Assembly: GCA_030373145.1 (NCBI GenBank)
Contig: JAUCZK010000007.1
Location: 1 to 64,000 of the forward strand
Length of the DNA: 64,000 bases
Direction: 5' to 3'
Source: Cyanobium sp. CZS48M
GTDB taxonomy: Bacteria > Cyanobacteriota > Cyanobacteriia > PCC-6307 > Cyanobiaceae
The number at the start of each line of letters is the position of its first letter. Position 1 is the stretch's first letter. The translations under genes were made by a program, and so were the position numbers. Of this stretch, positions 16,184 to 24,617 are shown piece by piece. A model generated the notes under the pieces. It ran no database searches. It worked only from the letters and a program-made list of their open reading frames with translations, and had not been told where the DNA came from.

Positions 16184-16657
16184 TCACTTCATCATCGAGT
16201 CCTTGCCCATGGAGTCGTGCTGCAGGGGCGCCCAGGCCATGGTGGCGTTGAACTTCTTGCACCAGATCAGCACCGACTTCTGCTTGGCCAGATCGATCGA
16301 AGCGGGAATCACATAGCTCTGGGCTCCCTTGCTCGACTTGAGCGGCGCGAGCACGGTGTAGCTGCCGGCCTTGAGTTCGTACTTGGGAGGCTTGCTCATG
16401 GCCAGCGGCTTGGCCGATGGACTGAAGGCCACCTTCAGGTCGGGAGCACTGTCGTTGGTCTTGAAATCACTGCTGAGCACGAGCACCTGCTTGCCCGCCT
16501 CCTTCTTGATCATGAAGCTGCCGCTCACCGGGGCTTCCGCCTTCTGAAATGTGCCGCTGAGGGCTCCCATCTCGGCGGCCTGGACCGCCAGCACGGTGGA
16601 GGCTCCCAGGGCCAGGGCGGCGAGGCCGCGCGCAACGGTTTGGTTGGAGAACAACAT
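16184..16657 (-). CDS. Secreted DM13-domain protein
   Basis: 157 residues from MLFSNQTVARGLAALALGAS, a Sec signal peptide ending near VQAAEM. The rest is a DM13 domain: GTFQKAEAPVSGSF, VLSSDFKTNDSAPDLKVAFS, then LIWCKKFNATMAWAPL with the single conserved Cys. DM13 domains are predicted redox or metal-linked modules in the periplasm. It is divergently oriented to the ECF sigma gene 133 bp away, so it is a candidate target of that regulator. ATG 16657 was chosen because it gives a clean signal peptide; the frame extends to 16705. Confidence 0.8.
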   Translation of the reverse strand: MLFSNQTVARGLAALALGASTVLAVQAAEMGALSGTFQKAEAPVSGSFMIKKEAGKQVLVLSSDFKTNDSAPDLKVAFSPSAKPLAMSKPPKYELKAGSYTVLAPLKSSKGAQSYVIPASIDLAKQKSVLIWCKKFNATMAWAPLQHDSMGKDSMMK

Positions 16658-16790
16658 GACTGGTAGGTGGTGTGAGACCCCTTCAATACCGGCGGGGGCA
16701 GCCATCGGATTGCCCCGCTCCCCGGGCCAATCCGATCCGCAGGCTCAGCGGTAGACCATCTGTTCAAGCCCGTCCGGCTCCCCGTTGCGC

Positions 16791-17366
16791 GTGACCAACC
16801 CCGAGCCCAACACCACCGCACCCCCCGGGGCCAGGCTCCAGGACAACCTCCCAGCGGGGTATCCCGATCTGGCCGGCCTCTACGACGCCTGCGGGGCGCC
16901 GGTGTTCCGCCTGGCCCTGAGGCTCAGTCAGTCCCATCAGGAGGCAGAAGACCTCTGCCACGACGTCTTCCTGCGCTACTGGCAGCAGGGCCGCTACGAC
17001 CCCAAGCGCGGGCCGGTGCTGGCCTACCTGCTGCTGATGACGCGCTCGATGGCCTTCAACCGCATCGAGCAGCGCCGCAACCGCTGGCAGCTGGTGCAAC
17101 GCTGGTCGCAGCAGCTGTTTCCCTCGGCCGTGCGCAGCCCCCAGGAAGCCGCCGAGGCCGACGAGCTCGCCCAGCGGGTGCGACTCGCCCTTGAGGCGAT
17201 ACCCGCCAACCAGCGCCAGGTGCTGGAGATGGCCTACTACGAAGGCCTGAGCCAATCGGCCATCGCCGAGCGGTTGCAACTGCCCCTCGGCACCGTCAAG
17301 ACCCGCTCCCGCCAGGGTCTGATTCGCCTGCGTGACCAGCTGATCGACGAGCGCCCACAGCCATGA
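16791..17366 (+). CDS. ECF-type RNA polymerase sigma factor
   Basis: 191 residues. Region 2: LYDACGAPVFRLALRLSQSHQEAEDLCHDVFLRYW is visible in part at about 26-60. Region 4: ALEAIPANQRQVLEMAYYEG, LSQSAIAERLQLPLGTVKTR, RSRQGLIRLRDQL. GTG start at 16791; a TTG two codons earlier is less likely. It overlaps the downstream anti-sigma gene by 4 nt (ATGA), the standard sigma/anti-sigma coupling. The group resembles SigK-type sigma factors with RskA partners. Confidence 0.9.
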   Translation: MTNPEPNTTAPPGARLQDNLPAGYPDLAGLYDACGAPVFRLALRLSQSHQEAEDLCHDVFLRYWQQGRYDPKRGPVLAYLLLMTRSMAFNRIEQRRNRWQLVQRWSQQLFPSAVRSPQEAAEADELAQRVRLALEAIPANQRQVLEMAYYEGLSQSAIAERLQLPLGTVKTRSRQGLIRLRDQLIDERPQP

Positions 17367-18088
17367 GCATCCACGACACCCACATCCACGGCAGCGGAGC
17401 AGAGCCCCAGGCCGATCTCGACCTGCTGCTGGCCGGCCATGCCCTCGGCGACCTCGACGAACAGGAGCGCCAGCGGCTGGCGGCGCTGTTGCAGGAGCGC
17501 CCTGAGCTGCGCCAGCGCCTCGATGAGTTCAGCACCACCCTCGAACTGCTGCCCCTCGCCCTCCCCGTCGCCGCCAGTCCGCCGCAGCGCCTGCGCCAAC
17601 GGCTGCTGGCTCAGCCTCCACAGCGGCGGGCGATCCTCCCCTGGCTGCTGCCGGCACTGATGGGACTGGGGGTGCTGGTGCTGGGCAGCCAGCTGCACCA
17701 GACCCGCCAGCAGCTGGCGCGGGTGCAGCAGCAGGCAGGCTTCAACGGCACCCTCACCCCCGCCAGCCGGGAGATGCCTCTCCAGGCCATGGGCGGCGAG
17801 GGCGGCGCCAGCGGCAAGGTGCTGGTCACCGGCAATCCCACCCACAACATGCTGATGCTCGACGGACTGCCGCCGCCGCCGCCCAACAGCACCTACCGGC
17901 TCTGGGCCCGCGTCAATGGCCGCGAGGTGGGCTGTGTTCCCTTCGTGCCCGACGGCCAGGGCCATGTGGCCATGCCGATTCCCACCTACCCCACCAGCGC
18001 CGCCAGCAGCGTCAGCGTCAGCATCGAATCGCTGGGGGGCCTGGGGGCGCAGCCCACCGGCCGTCGCGTTCTCACCAGCACCATCTGA
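17363..18088 (+). CDS. RskA-like transmembrane anti-sigma factor
   Basis: 241 residues: an N-terminal cytoplasmic anti-sigma domain (DLDLLLAGHALGDLDEQERQ, helical to about 75), one membrane segment (ILPWLLPALMGLGVLVLGS, about 90-108), and an extracytoplasmic RskA domain with NPTHNMLMLDGLPPPPPNST, TYRLWARVNG and the Ser-rich VSVSIES. It should hold the upstream ECF factor inactive until an envelope or redox signal. It ends 8 nt before the start of the arsenosugar gene arsS, suggesting a common transcript. Confidence 0.88.
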   Translation: MSIHDTHIHGSGAEPQADLDLLLAGHALGDLDEQERQRLAALLQERPELRQRLDEFSTTLELLPLALPVAASPPQRLRQRLLAQPPQRRAILPWLLPALMGLGVLVLGSQLHQTRQQLARVQQQAGFNGTLTPASREMPLQAMGGEGGASGKVLVTGNPTHNMLMLDGLPPPPPNSTYRLWARVNGREVGCVPFVPDGQGHVAMPIPTYPTSAASSVSVSIESLGGLGAQPTGRRVLTSTI

Positions 18089-18096
18089 TTCCCACC

Positions 18097-19125
18097 GTGA
18101 CCAATACCCCACGCGTGACCAGCGCCCCCCACCTCAGCCGCTCAGGGCATGGCCGCCTGCAGCCCGCCCAGGCCTTCCCACCCCTCAGCCGCGGCCGCCT
18201 CGACACCCTGCAGGTGAACCTCACCTACCGCTGCAACCAGGCCTGCGTGCACTGCCACGTCAATGCCGGCCCCACCCGCACGGAGAGCATGGAGGCCGCC
18301 AGCGTCGAGCTGATCCCAGAGGTGCTGGCCGCCAGGGATCTGCGCTGCCTCGACCTCACCGGTGGGGCACCGGAGCTGCACCCCCAGTTCCGGGCGTTGG
18401 TGCGCGCGGCCCGCGCCCTCGGGGTGGAGGTGATCGATCGCTGCAACCTGACGATCCTGCAGGAACCGGGTCAGGAGGATCTGGCCGGCTTCCTCGCCGA
18501 CCAGGGGGTCACGGTGGTGGCCTCGCTGCCCTGCTACCTCCAGGACAACGTCGAGCGCCAGCGGGGCTCCGGGGTGTTCCAGCGCAGCATCAGCGGCCTG
18601 CGCCAGCTCAACGCCCTCGGCTACGGCCAGCCGGGCTCGGGCCTGGAGCTGAACCTGGTGTACAACCCCCAGGGCGCGGCGCTGCCGCCGGAGCAGGGGC
18701 CGCTGGAGGCCGACTACCGGCGGGTGCTCTGGGCCGATCACGGCGTGGTCTTCAACCGGCTCTATGCGCTGGCCAACATGCCGGTGCAGCGCTTCGCGGC
18801 GGTGCTGAGCGCCCAGGGAGAACTGGAGGACTACCTGCAGCTCCTGCGCCGCAGCCACCGCAACGACAACCTGGAGCAGGTGATGTGCCGCCAGCTGATC
18901 AGCGTCGACTGGCAGGGCTTCCTCTACGACTGCGATTTCAACCAGCAGCTGGGGCTGGCGGCCAGCGGTGATCCAACCGCCAACGCTGAAGGCAACGTCG
19001 GCCGCTCCCACCTGCGTGATCTGCTGCAGCGCGACCCCGCCGGCGACCCAATCCAGGTGGCGGACCACTGCTTCGGCTGCACCGCCGGCAGCGGCTCCAG
19101 CTGCGGCGGAGCCCTGGCCGCGTGA
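18097..19125 (+). CDS. arsS: ArsS, arsenosugar biosynthesis radical SAM protein
   Basis: 342 residues. The radical SAM cluster motif is CNQACVHC (Cys46, Cys50, Cys53), followed by the family signature LDLTGGAPELHPQFR, DRCNLTILQEPGQ, and the C-terminal DUF3641-type region with YDCDFNQQLGL and HCFGCTAGSGSSCGG. ArsS transfers the deoxyadenosyl moiety from SAM to dimethylarsenite. GTG start just after the anti-sigma stop. It overlaps the next gene by 4 nt (GTGA). ArsM, which makes the dimethylated substrate, is two genes downstream. Confidence 0.93.
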   Translation: MTNTPRVTSAPHLSRSGHGRLQPAQAFPPLSRGRLDTLQVNLTYRCNQACVHCHVNAGPTRTESMEAASVELIPEVLAARDLRCLDLTGGAPELHPQFRALVRAARALGVEVIDRCNLTILQEPGQEDLAGFLADQGVTVVASLPCYLQDNVERQRGSGVFQRSISGLRQLNALGYGQPGSGLELNLVYNPQGAALPPEQGPLEADYRRVLWADHGVVFNRLYALANMPVQRFAAVLSAQGELEDYLQLLRRSHRNDNLEQVMCRQLISVDWQGFLYDCDFNQQLGLAASGDPTANAEGNVGRSHLRDLLQRDPAGDPIQVADHCFGCTAGSGSSCGGALAA

Positions 19126-21299
19126 GCGGCACTCGGCAGCGCTGGCTGCTGCTGCTGGCGGTGGCGACCCTGGTGGCCCTGTTCTTTCTGCTGGATCTGC
19201 CCCAGAAGCTGAGCCTTGAGGCCCTGCGCGACGCCCAGACCAGCCTTCTGGCCTGGCGCCAGCGGGCACCCGCCAGCGCCGCCGCCCTCTACGGCCTGGC
19301 CTACGTGCTCGTCACTGGCCTCTCCCTGCCCGGGGCGGCGGTGATGACCCTGGCCGGCGGAGCCATCTTCGGGCTGGGGCTCGGAACCCTGCTGGTGTCG
19401 TTCGCCTCCAGCGCCGGCGCCACCATCGCCTTCCTGCTGGCGCGCACTCTGCTGCGGGAGCCGATGCTGAAGCGCTTCGCGGCCCGCCTGGCCCCGATCG
19501 AGGCGGGGTTGCGCCGCGATGGGGTGCTCTACCTGCTCAGCCTGCGGCTGGTGCCCGTGTTTCCCTTCTTTCTGGTGAACGTGGTGATGGGGCTGACCCC
19601 GATCCGCACGCTCTCCTTTTATCTCACCAGCCAGATCGGCATGCTGCCCGGCACCCTCGTGTACGTGAACGCCGGCACGCAGCTGGCGCGGCTGCGCAGC
19701 CTCGAGGGCATCCTCACGCCGCCGCTGCTGCTGTCCCTGGCACTGCTGGGGGCCTTCCCCTGGATCGCGCGCCTGGGCCTGGAGCGCTGGAAGCTCTGGC
19801 GGCTGTACAGCCCCTGGAGAAAACCGGCCCGCTTCGATCGCAACCTGATCGTGATCGGCGCCGGCGCGGCGGGCCTGGTCACCGCTTACATCGCCGCGGC
19901 CGTGAAGGCGAAGGTGACCCTGATCGAAGCCGAGCGCATGGGCGGCGACTGCCTCAACACCGGCTGCGTCCCCAGCAAAGCCCTGATCGCCACGGCCCGG
20001 GCGGCGGCGCGCATGCGCCAGGCCGATCGCTATGGCCTCGAACCGCACGAGCCCAGCGTCTCGCTGCCGCTGGTGCTGGAGCGGGTGTTCGCCAAGGTGG
20101 CGGCGGTGGCTCCCCACGACAGCGTCGAGCGCTACGGGGGGCTGGGGGTGGAGGTGCTGCGCGGCCACGGCCGCCTGATCGACCCCTGGACCGTGGCCAT
20201 CAGCGGCAGCGACGGCCAGGAGCACCGGCTGACGGCGCCGGCGATCGTGCTGGCCACCGGCGCCAGCCCGGTGCTGCCGGATCTGCCTGGGGCCGAGGCG
20301 GTCGGCCTGCTCACCAGTGAAACGGTGTGGCAGGCCCTGCGGGATTGCCCCCTGGCCTCACCGCGGATCGTGGTGATGGGAGGCGGTCCGATCGGTTGTG
20401 AACTCTCCCAGGCTCTGGCCCGCCTGGGCGCACGGGTCACCCTGCTGCAGCGGGGCCCGCAGCTGCTCAGCCGCGAAGACTACGACGCGGCCGCCGTGGT
20501 GCACCAGGCCCTCGAAGCCGATGGCGTGCGGGTGCTCACCCGTTGCACCGTGCTGGGCTTTGAACCGCGCGGTGCCGAAAAGTCGGTGCTGATCAGCAGC
20601 GGCGGGCCCGAAGCCCCAGAAGCCGGCGAGCTGCTCTGTGATCAGGTGCTCTGCGCCATCGGCCGGCGGGCGCGGCTGCAGGGCTATGGCCTCGAGGAGC
20701 TGGGCATCCCCTGCGGCCGCACCATCGATACCAACGCCTCACTGCAGACCCTCTTCCCCAACATCTATGCCGCCGGTGATGTGGCCGGCCCCTGGCAGTT
20801 CACCCACACCGCCGCCCACCAGGCCTGGTACGCCGCCGTCAATGCCCTGTTCGGGCCCTTCCGCCGTTTTCGCGTCGACGGGCGGGTGATCCCGCGCACC
20901 ACCTTCACCGAACCTGAGGTGGCGGGGGTGGGGCTGAGCGAGAGCGAAGCCGCCCGCCAGGGGGTGGCGGTGGAGGTGACCCGCTTCCCGATGCAGGAGC
21001 TGGATCGGGCGATCGTGGAAAGCGCCGAAACAGGTTTCGTGAAGGTGCTCACGCCCCCGGGCAGCGACAGGATCCTGGGGGTGACGATCGTGGCTGAGCA
21101 GGCCGGTGAACTGCTCGCGGAGTTCGTGCTGGCCATGCGCTGGCGCCTGGGACTCGGCAAAATCCTCTCCACCATCCACGCCTACCCCACCCTCTCGGAA
21201 GCAAACAAGTACGCCGCCGGGGCCTGGAAACGGGCCCACGCCCCCCAGCGCACCCTTGCCCTGCTGCAACGCTTCCACAGCTGGCGCCGCGGCGCCTGA
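19122..21299 (+). CDS. Fusion of TVP38/TMEM64 membrane domain with a MerA-like flavoprotein
   Basis: 725 residues. Residues 1-225 form a TVP38/TMEM64 (SNARE-associated, DedA-like) membrane domain with GAAVMTLAGGAIFGLGLGTL and RLVPVFPFFLVNVVMG. From about 240 begins a class I pyridine nucleotide-disulfide oxidoreductase: FAD motif VIGAGAAGLVTAYIAA, redox pair CLNTGC (Cys277, Cys282), NAD(P)H motif VVMGGGPIGCELSQAL, and C-terminal HAYPTLSE. There is no N-terminal HMA domain and no C-terminal Cys pair, so it is not a classical mercuric reductase. GTG start overlapping arsS. Position between arsS and arsM suggests an arsenic-related redox or membrane function; this is inference. Confidence 0.9.
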   Translation: MSGTRQRWLLLLAVATLVALFFLLDLPQKLSLEALRDAQTSLLAWRQRAPASAAALYGLAYVLVTGLSLPGAAVMTLAGGAIFGLGLGTLLVSFASSAGATIAFLLARTLLREPMLKRFAARLAPIEAGLRRDGVLYLLSLRLVPVFPFFLVNVVMGLTPIRTLSFYLTSQIGMLPGTLVYVNAGTQLARLRSLEGILTPPLLLSLALLGAFPWIARLGLERWKLWRLYSPWRKPARFDRNLIVIGAGAAGLVTAYIAAAVKAKVTLIEAERMGGDCLNTGCVPSKALIATARAAARMRQADRYGLEPHEPSVSLPLVLERVFAKVAAVAPHDSVERYGGLGVEVLRGHGRLIDPWTVAISGSDGQEHRLTAPAIVLATGASPVLPDLPGAEAVGLLTSETVWQALRDCPLASPRIVVMGGGPIGCELSQALARLGARVTLLQRGPQLLSREDYDAAAVVHQALEADGVRVLTRCTVLGFEPRGAEKSVLISSGGPEAPEAGELLCDQVLCAIGRRARLQGYGLEELGIPCGRTIDTNASLQTLFPNIYAAGDVAGPWQFTHTAAHQAWYAAVNALFGPFRRFRVDGRVIPRTTFTEPEVAGVGLSESEAARQGVAVEVTRFPMQELDRAIVESAETGFVKVLTPPGSDRILGVTIVAEQAGELLAEFVLAMRWRLGLGKILSTIHAYPTLSEANKYAAGAWKRAHAPQRTLALLQRFHSWRRGA

Positions 21300-21336
21300 C
21301 TCCCGCCATCGCGACCCCCCTCCGTTTCGTCTCGCC

Positions 21337-22416
21337 ATGACCGCTTCAACAACCAGCAGCTGCTGCAGCAGCGACGACTCCGGCGTGCGCGAGGCCGTGC
21401 AGAGCTATTACGGCAGCACCCTGGCCAGCAGCGCCGATCTGCGCACGAGCGCCTGCTGCGATGCCAGCGCGGTGCCCGCCGCCCTCAAGCCCCTGCTCAG
21501 CCGTCTCCATCCCGAGGTGCTCTCCCGCTACTACGGCTGCGGTCTGGTCTGCCCGCCGCTGCTGGAGGGCTCGCGGGTGCTGGATCTGGGCTGCGGCAGC
21601 GGCCGTGACGCCTACCTGCTCGCTCAATTGGTGGGGCCGGGCGGCATGGTAGTGGGGGTCGACATGACGGCGGAGCAGCTGGCGGTGGCCGAAGCCCACC
21701 GCGCCTTCCACGCCGAGGCCTTCGGCTACGACAACGTCCGCTTTCTTGAGGGCTACATCGAGCACCTGGATCAGCTTGAGCTGGAGCCGGGCAGCTTCGA
21801 TGTGGTGATCTCCAACTGCGTGGTGAACCTCTCCACCGACAAGCTGGCGGTGCTGCGCGGGGTGCGGCGGTTGCTCAAACCCGGCGGTGAGTTCTTCTTC
21901 GCCGATGTCTATGCCGACCGGCGGGTGCCCCAGGCCCTGCAGGCCGACCCGGTGCTCTACGGCGAATGCCTCAGTGGCGCCCTCTACTGGAACGATTTCC
22001 TGCGTCTGGCCCGCCAGGCGGGCTTCGCCGATCCGCGCCTGGTGAACGACCGCCCGCTGGAGATCACCGATCCGGAGCTGGCCGAGCGCACCGGTGAGCT
22101 GCGCTTTTTCTCCGCCACCTACCGGCTGTTCCAGATCGACGACCTCGAAGATGCCTGCGAGGACCACGGCCAGGCCGTGATCTACCGGGGCACGATCCCC
22201 GGCCACCCCCACCGCCTCGACTTCGACAAACACCACAGCCTGGAAGCGGGCCGGGTCTTTCCCGTCTGCGGCAACACCTTCCGGATGCTCCACCAGAGCC
22301 GGCTGGCGCCCCATTTCAACTTCATCGGCGCCGACTCCAGCGCCCACTTCGGCCTCTTTCCCGGCTGTGGCAGCGTGATGCCCTTCACAGCGGCAGGCTC
22401 CGCTTCCTGTTGTTGA
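21337..22416 (+). CDS. arsM: Arsenite S-adenosylmethionine methyltransferase
   Basis: 359 residues. SAM-binding motif VLDLGCGSGRDAYLLAQLVG (81-100). Conserved arsenic-binding cysteines are at candidate positions Cys40/41, Cys72 (GLVCPP), Cys161 (SNCVVNLS) and the one in FPVCGNTF, matching the pattern known for algal ArsM. It methylates As(III) stepwise. The extended Cys-rich N-terminus (SSCCSS) and C-terminus (SASCC) are extra. It lies 37 nt after the fusion gene, so it is the last gene of the arsenosugar set. Confidence 0.95.
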   Translation: MTASTTSSCCSSDDSGVREAVQSYYGSTLASSADLRTSACCDASAVPAALKPLLSRLHPEVLSRYYGCGLVCPPLLEGSRVLDLGCGSGRDAYLLAQLVGPGGMVVGVDMTAEQLAVAEAHRAFHAEAFGYDNVRFLEGYIEHLDQLELEPGSFDVVISNCVVNLSTDKLAVLRGVRRLLKPGGEFFFADVYADRRVPQALQADPVLYGECLSGALYWNDFLRLARQAGFADPRLVNDRPLEITDPELAERTGELRFFSATYRLFQIDDLEDACEDHGQAVIYRGTIPGHPHRLDFDKHHSLEAGRVFPVCGNTFRMLHQSRLAPHFNFIGADSSAHFGLFPGCGSVMPFTAAGSASCC

Positions 22417-22449
22417 GGGCTTGAGTCCTGTTGCTGAACATTGCCGCCC

Positions 22450-23295
22450 TCACTGGCGGTTGAGCGACCAGTCGTAGTCGAGGGTGCCCAGGGCATAGCG
22501 GCCCTGCGCCAGGACAGCGCGGTCCTCAGGGCTGACGTAATCGCCGATGAAGGCCAGCACCGCACTGTCCTTCAGATGGCCGGGCACCGGAGCCGCCGTT
22601 GGGTTGGCCCGGTCCCAGTCCTCGCCGAACCAGCGGAAGATCGGCGAGATCAGCACCCGCTCCCCAGTCCGATCGATCCGCAGGCCATGGGGAGCCGCCA
22701 GCCAGCGGCGCACCTGATCCTCCAGTTGCTGCTCCAGCCGCTCAGCCGCGTAGGGCTCCCGGCGCAGGGGCGGGCAGCTGTTGGCGGCACACACCAGAGC
22801 CGCATGGATGCGCGGTTCGTTGAAGTCCTTGCGCAGGATCTGATGCTCGATCGCATCGAGCGTGCGCGGCTGGCCCGCCACCTGGTGGCGCCGCAGATTC
22901 CACACGCCCCAGATGTCCTTGATGCTGGCCTTCAGCGGAGTCTCCTGGATGATCGAGGCCAGGGTCAGGGCGTTGTAGGCATTGAGCAGGAAGGCGATCT
23001 GCTCCGCCTCACTCCAGGAGCGGTAGCGCTCCGGGGGCACGGCGCCGATCACCGCCACATAGCGCTCCAGATCCTCTGGTCGGCGCTGAAGGCCCTCGTA
23101 GTCCACCAGGCCCCGCTCGTTGACGTACTCCTGGAGCACCCGGGTGTAAGTCTCGCTGGAGTACGGCACAGCCGCGGCCGCCCCGGAGCCCGCCGTGCCG
23201 GCTGCCCCGGAGCCCGGCACGGCGAAGGGAGGCAGAGAGCAGCCCACCAGGGCGGTGGTCACTCCAGCCAGCAGAAACAGTCTCAGGGTGGTCAT
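22450..23295 (-). CDS. DUF547-domain lipoprotein
   Basis: 281 residues. The signal peptide ends in a lipobox (ALVGC), followed by a Gly/Ala-rich linker. The DUF547 domain contains FLLNAYNALTLASII, KDIWGVWN, DAIEHQILRKDFNEPRIHAALVCA (in part) and SCPPLRREPY. DUF547 has a papain-like or transglutaminase-like appearance but no settled function. ATG at 23295 overlaps the stop of the glycosyltransferase upstream (ATGA), so it is last in a three-gene minus-strand operon. It converges on arsM. Confidence 0.85.
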   Translation of the reverse strand: MTTLRLFLLAGVTTALVGCSLPPFAVPGSGAAGTAGSGAAAAVPYSSETYTRVLQEYVNERGLVDYEGLQRRPEDLERYVAVIGAVPPERYRSWSEAEQIAFLLNAYNALTLASIIQETPLKASIKDIWGVWNLRRHQVAGQPRTLDAIEHQILRKDFNEPRIHAALVCAANSCPPLRREPYAAERLEQQLEDQVRRWLAAPHGLRIDRTGERVLISPIFRWFGEDWDRANPTAAPVPGHLKDSAVLAFIGDYVSPEDRAVLAQGRYALGTLDYDWSLNRQ

Positions 23296-24617
23296 GGCAC
23301 GGACGGGTTGGAGTGATCGGGGGGCTGGAGCCTGGCCTGCCTCAGCTGGGTGATGCCGAAGCCCGCCACGAACGGGACCCAGATCAGGGCGCGCTCGATC
23401 TCCAGCAGGTTCCAATCGGGTTTTCGGTGCAGCAGCACGAAGTAGATGAACCCGCTCAGGCTCACCAGCCGCACGCCCCAGTTCGCCGTGGGCACGGCAA
23501 AGGGCACGATCCAGCTGAAGTACCAGAGATGAACGATCGGCGAGAGCGTGAGCACGGCAAACCAGTAGGCCTGCGCGAACCCGCCGAAGCGGCGGCAGCG
23601 CCACTGCAGCAGGGCCACCACCAGCAGCAGCGGCAGCAGATGGATGGCATTGCTGCTGCTGCTGGCCGGCCAGATCCGAGCCAACAGATGGGGAACGAAT
23701 TCGGCGCTGCGGGCCTGGGTCACGAAGGCCGAACCCGTGGGAATCAATGGGCAGAGGATCGAGTCGCAGTAGGCCAGTGACCCCAGGCCGAGGGGCAGAA
23801 GCCCCAGCAGGCCGAGTCCCAGCGCAAGCAGCCGTCGCCGATGGCGCAGCGCCCGCCAGCAGGGGTAGGCCAGCAGGGGCAGCGACACCCATTTGATCGC
23901 CACGCTCACCCCGATCAGCAGGGCGCCCAGGGCCCAGCGGCCGGCGAGCCCTGGTCCTGTTCCTGTTCCTGGCTCAGGTGGACGGTCGAACAGGAACCAG
24001 GCCGCCACCAGAGGCAGCAGAAACCAGCTGTCGTAGTGGGCACCGCCGCTGAAGCTGTAGATCACCAGGGGGTTCCAGGCCCAGAGCAACGCCGACGCCG
24101 CCCCGAACCGCCGGCTCAGCAGGGCACAGAGGCCCAGATCGCAAGCCAGGAAGGCCAGCTTGAACAGCAGCACCTGGGCGGGCACCAGGGTGAGCAGGCG
24201 AAAGCCGAGCTGCGTCAGGGGCGGGTAGATGGCCGTCACCGCCGGATGGTTGATCTGACCCCACCAGGCGGTCCGCAGGGCCTGCAGGGCAGTGGCGTCG
24301 GGAGCCAGTTCGTAGGGATTGAAGCCGTGCTGCTGGATCGTGCCTTCCCAGAGGTAACGCCAGACGTCATCGCCGGGCTCCATGGCCAGCAGCAGCAGCC
24401 GGGTGGCGATCGCCACCCCCCAGAACCAGACGGCCGGCAGCGCCACAATCCGCCAGGAGAGGGCAAAGCCCAGACCCATCACCGCCACGGCGCCCCAGAA
24501 CGCCTGCAGGACCCGCCAATCGCTGAGCTGGCCATGGGGGGCCATCCAGGCGGCCCCGCCCACCAGCAGCAGGGCGCACAGGCGCCAGAGGCTCCGCTGG
24601 CTGGAGGGGGCAGTCAT
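23292..24617 (-). CDS. Polytopic GT-C-type glycosyltransferase (GT87/DUF2029-like)
   Basis: 441 residues, with ten or more hydrophobic segments. An acidic pair lies in the first large loop (EPGDDVWRYLWEG, about 76-88), as in lipid-linked-sugar mannosyltransferases. NPLVIYSFSGGAHYDSWFLL follows the pattern of GT87 and related families. ATG 24617 overlaps the restored stop of the upstream family 2 glycosyltransferase (ATGA). It probably works in the membrane with polyprenyl-phosphate sugars made by that upstream enzyme. Confidence 0.75.
   Translation of the reverse strand: MTAPSSQRSLWRLCALLLVGGAAWMAPHGQLSDWRVLQAFWGAVAVMGLGFALSWRIVALPAVWFWGVAIATRLLLLAMEPGDDVWRYLWEGTIQQHGFNPYELAPDATALQALRTAWWGQINHPAVTAIYPPLTQLGFRLLTLVPAQVLLFKLAFLACDLGLCALLSRRFGAASALLWAWNPLVIYSFSGGAHYDSWFLLPLVAAWFLFDRPPEPGTGTGPGLAGRWALGALLIGVSVAIKWVSLPLLAYPCWRALRHRRRLLALGLGLLGLLPLGLGSLAYCDSILCPLIPTGSAFVTQARSAEFVPHLLARIWPASSSSNAIHLLPLLLVVALLQWRCRRFGGFAQAYWFAVLTLSPIVHLWYFSWIVPFAVPTANWGVRLVSLSGFIYFVLLHRKPDWNLLEIERALIWVPFVAGFGITQLRQARLQPPDHSNPSVP

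Noticed and set aside
19122-21299. Annotation as mercuric reductase
   Set aside because: No HMA domain and no C-terminal vicinal cysteines; only the general disulfide oxidoreductase fold is shared.
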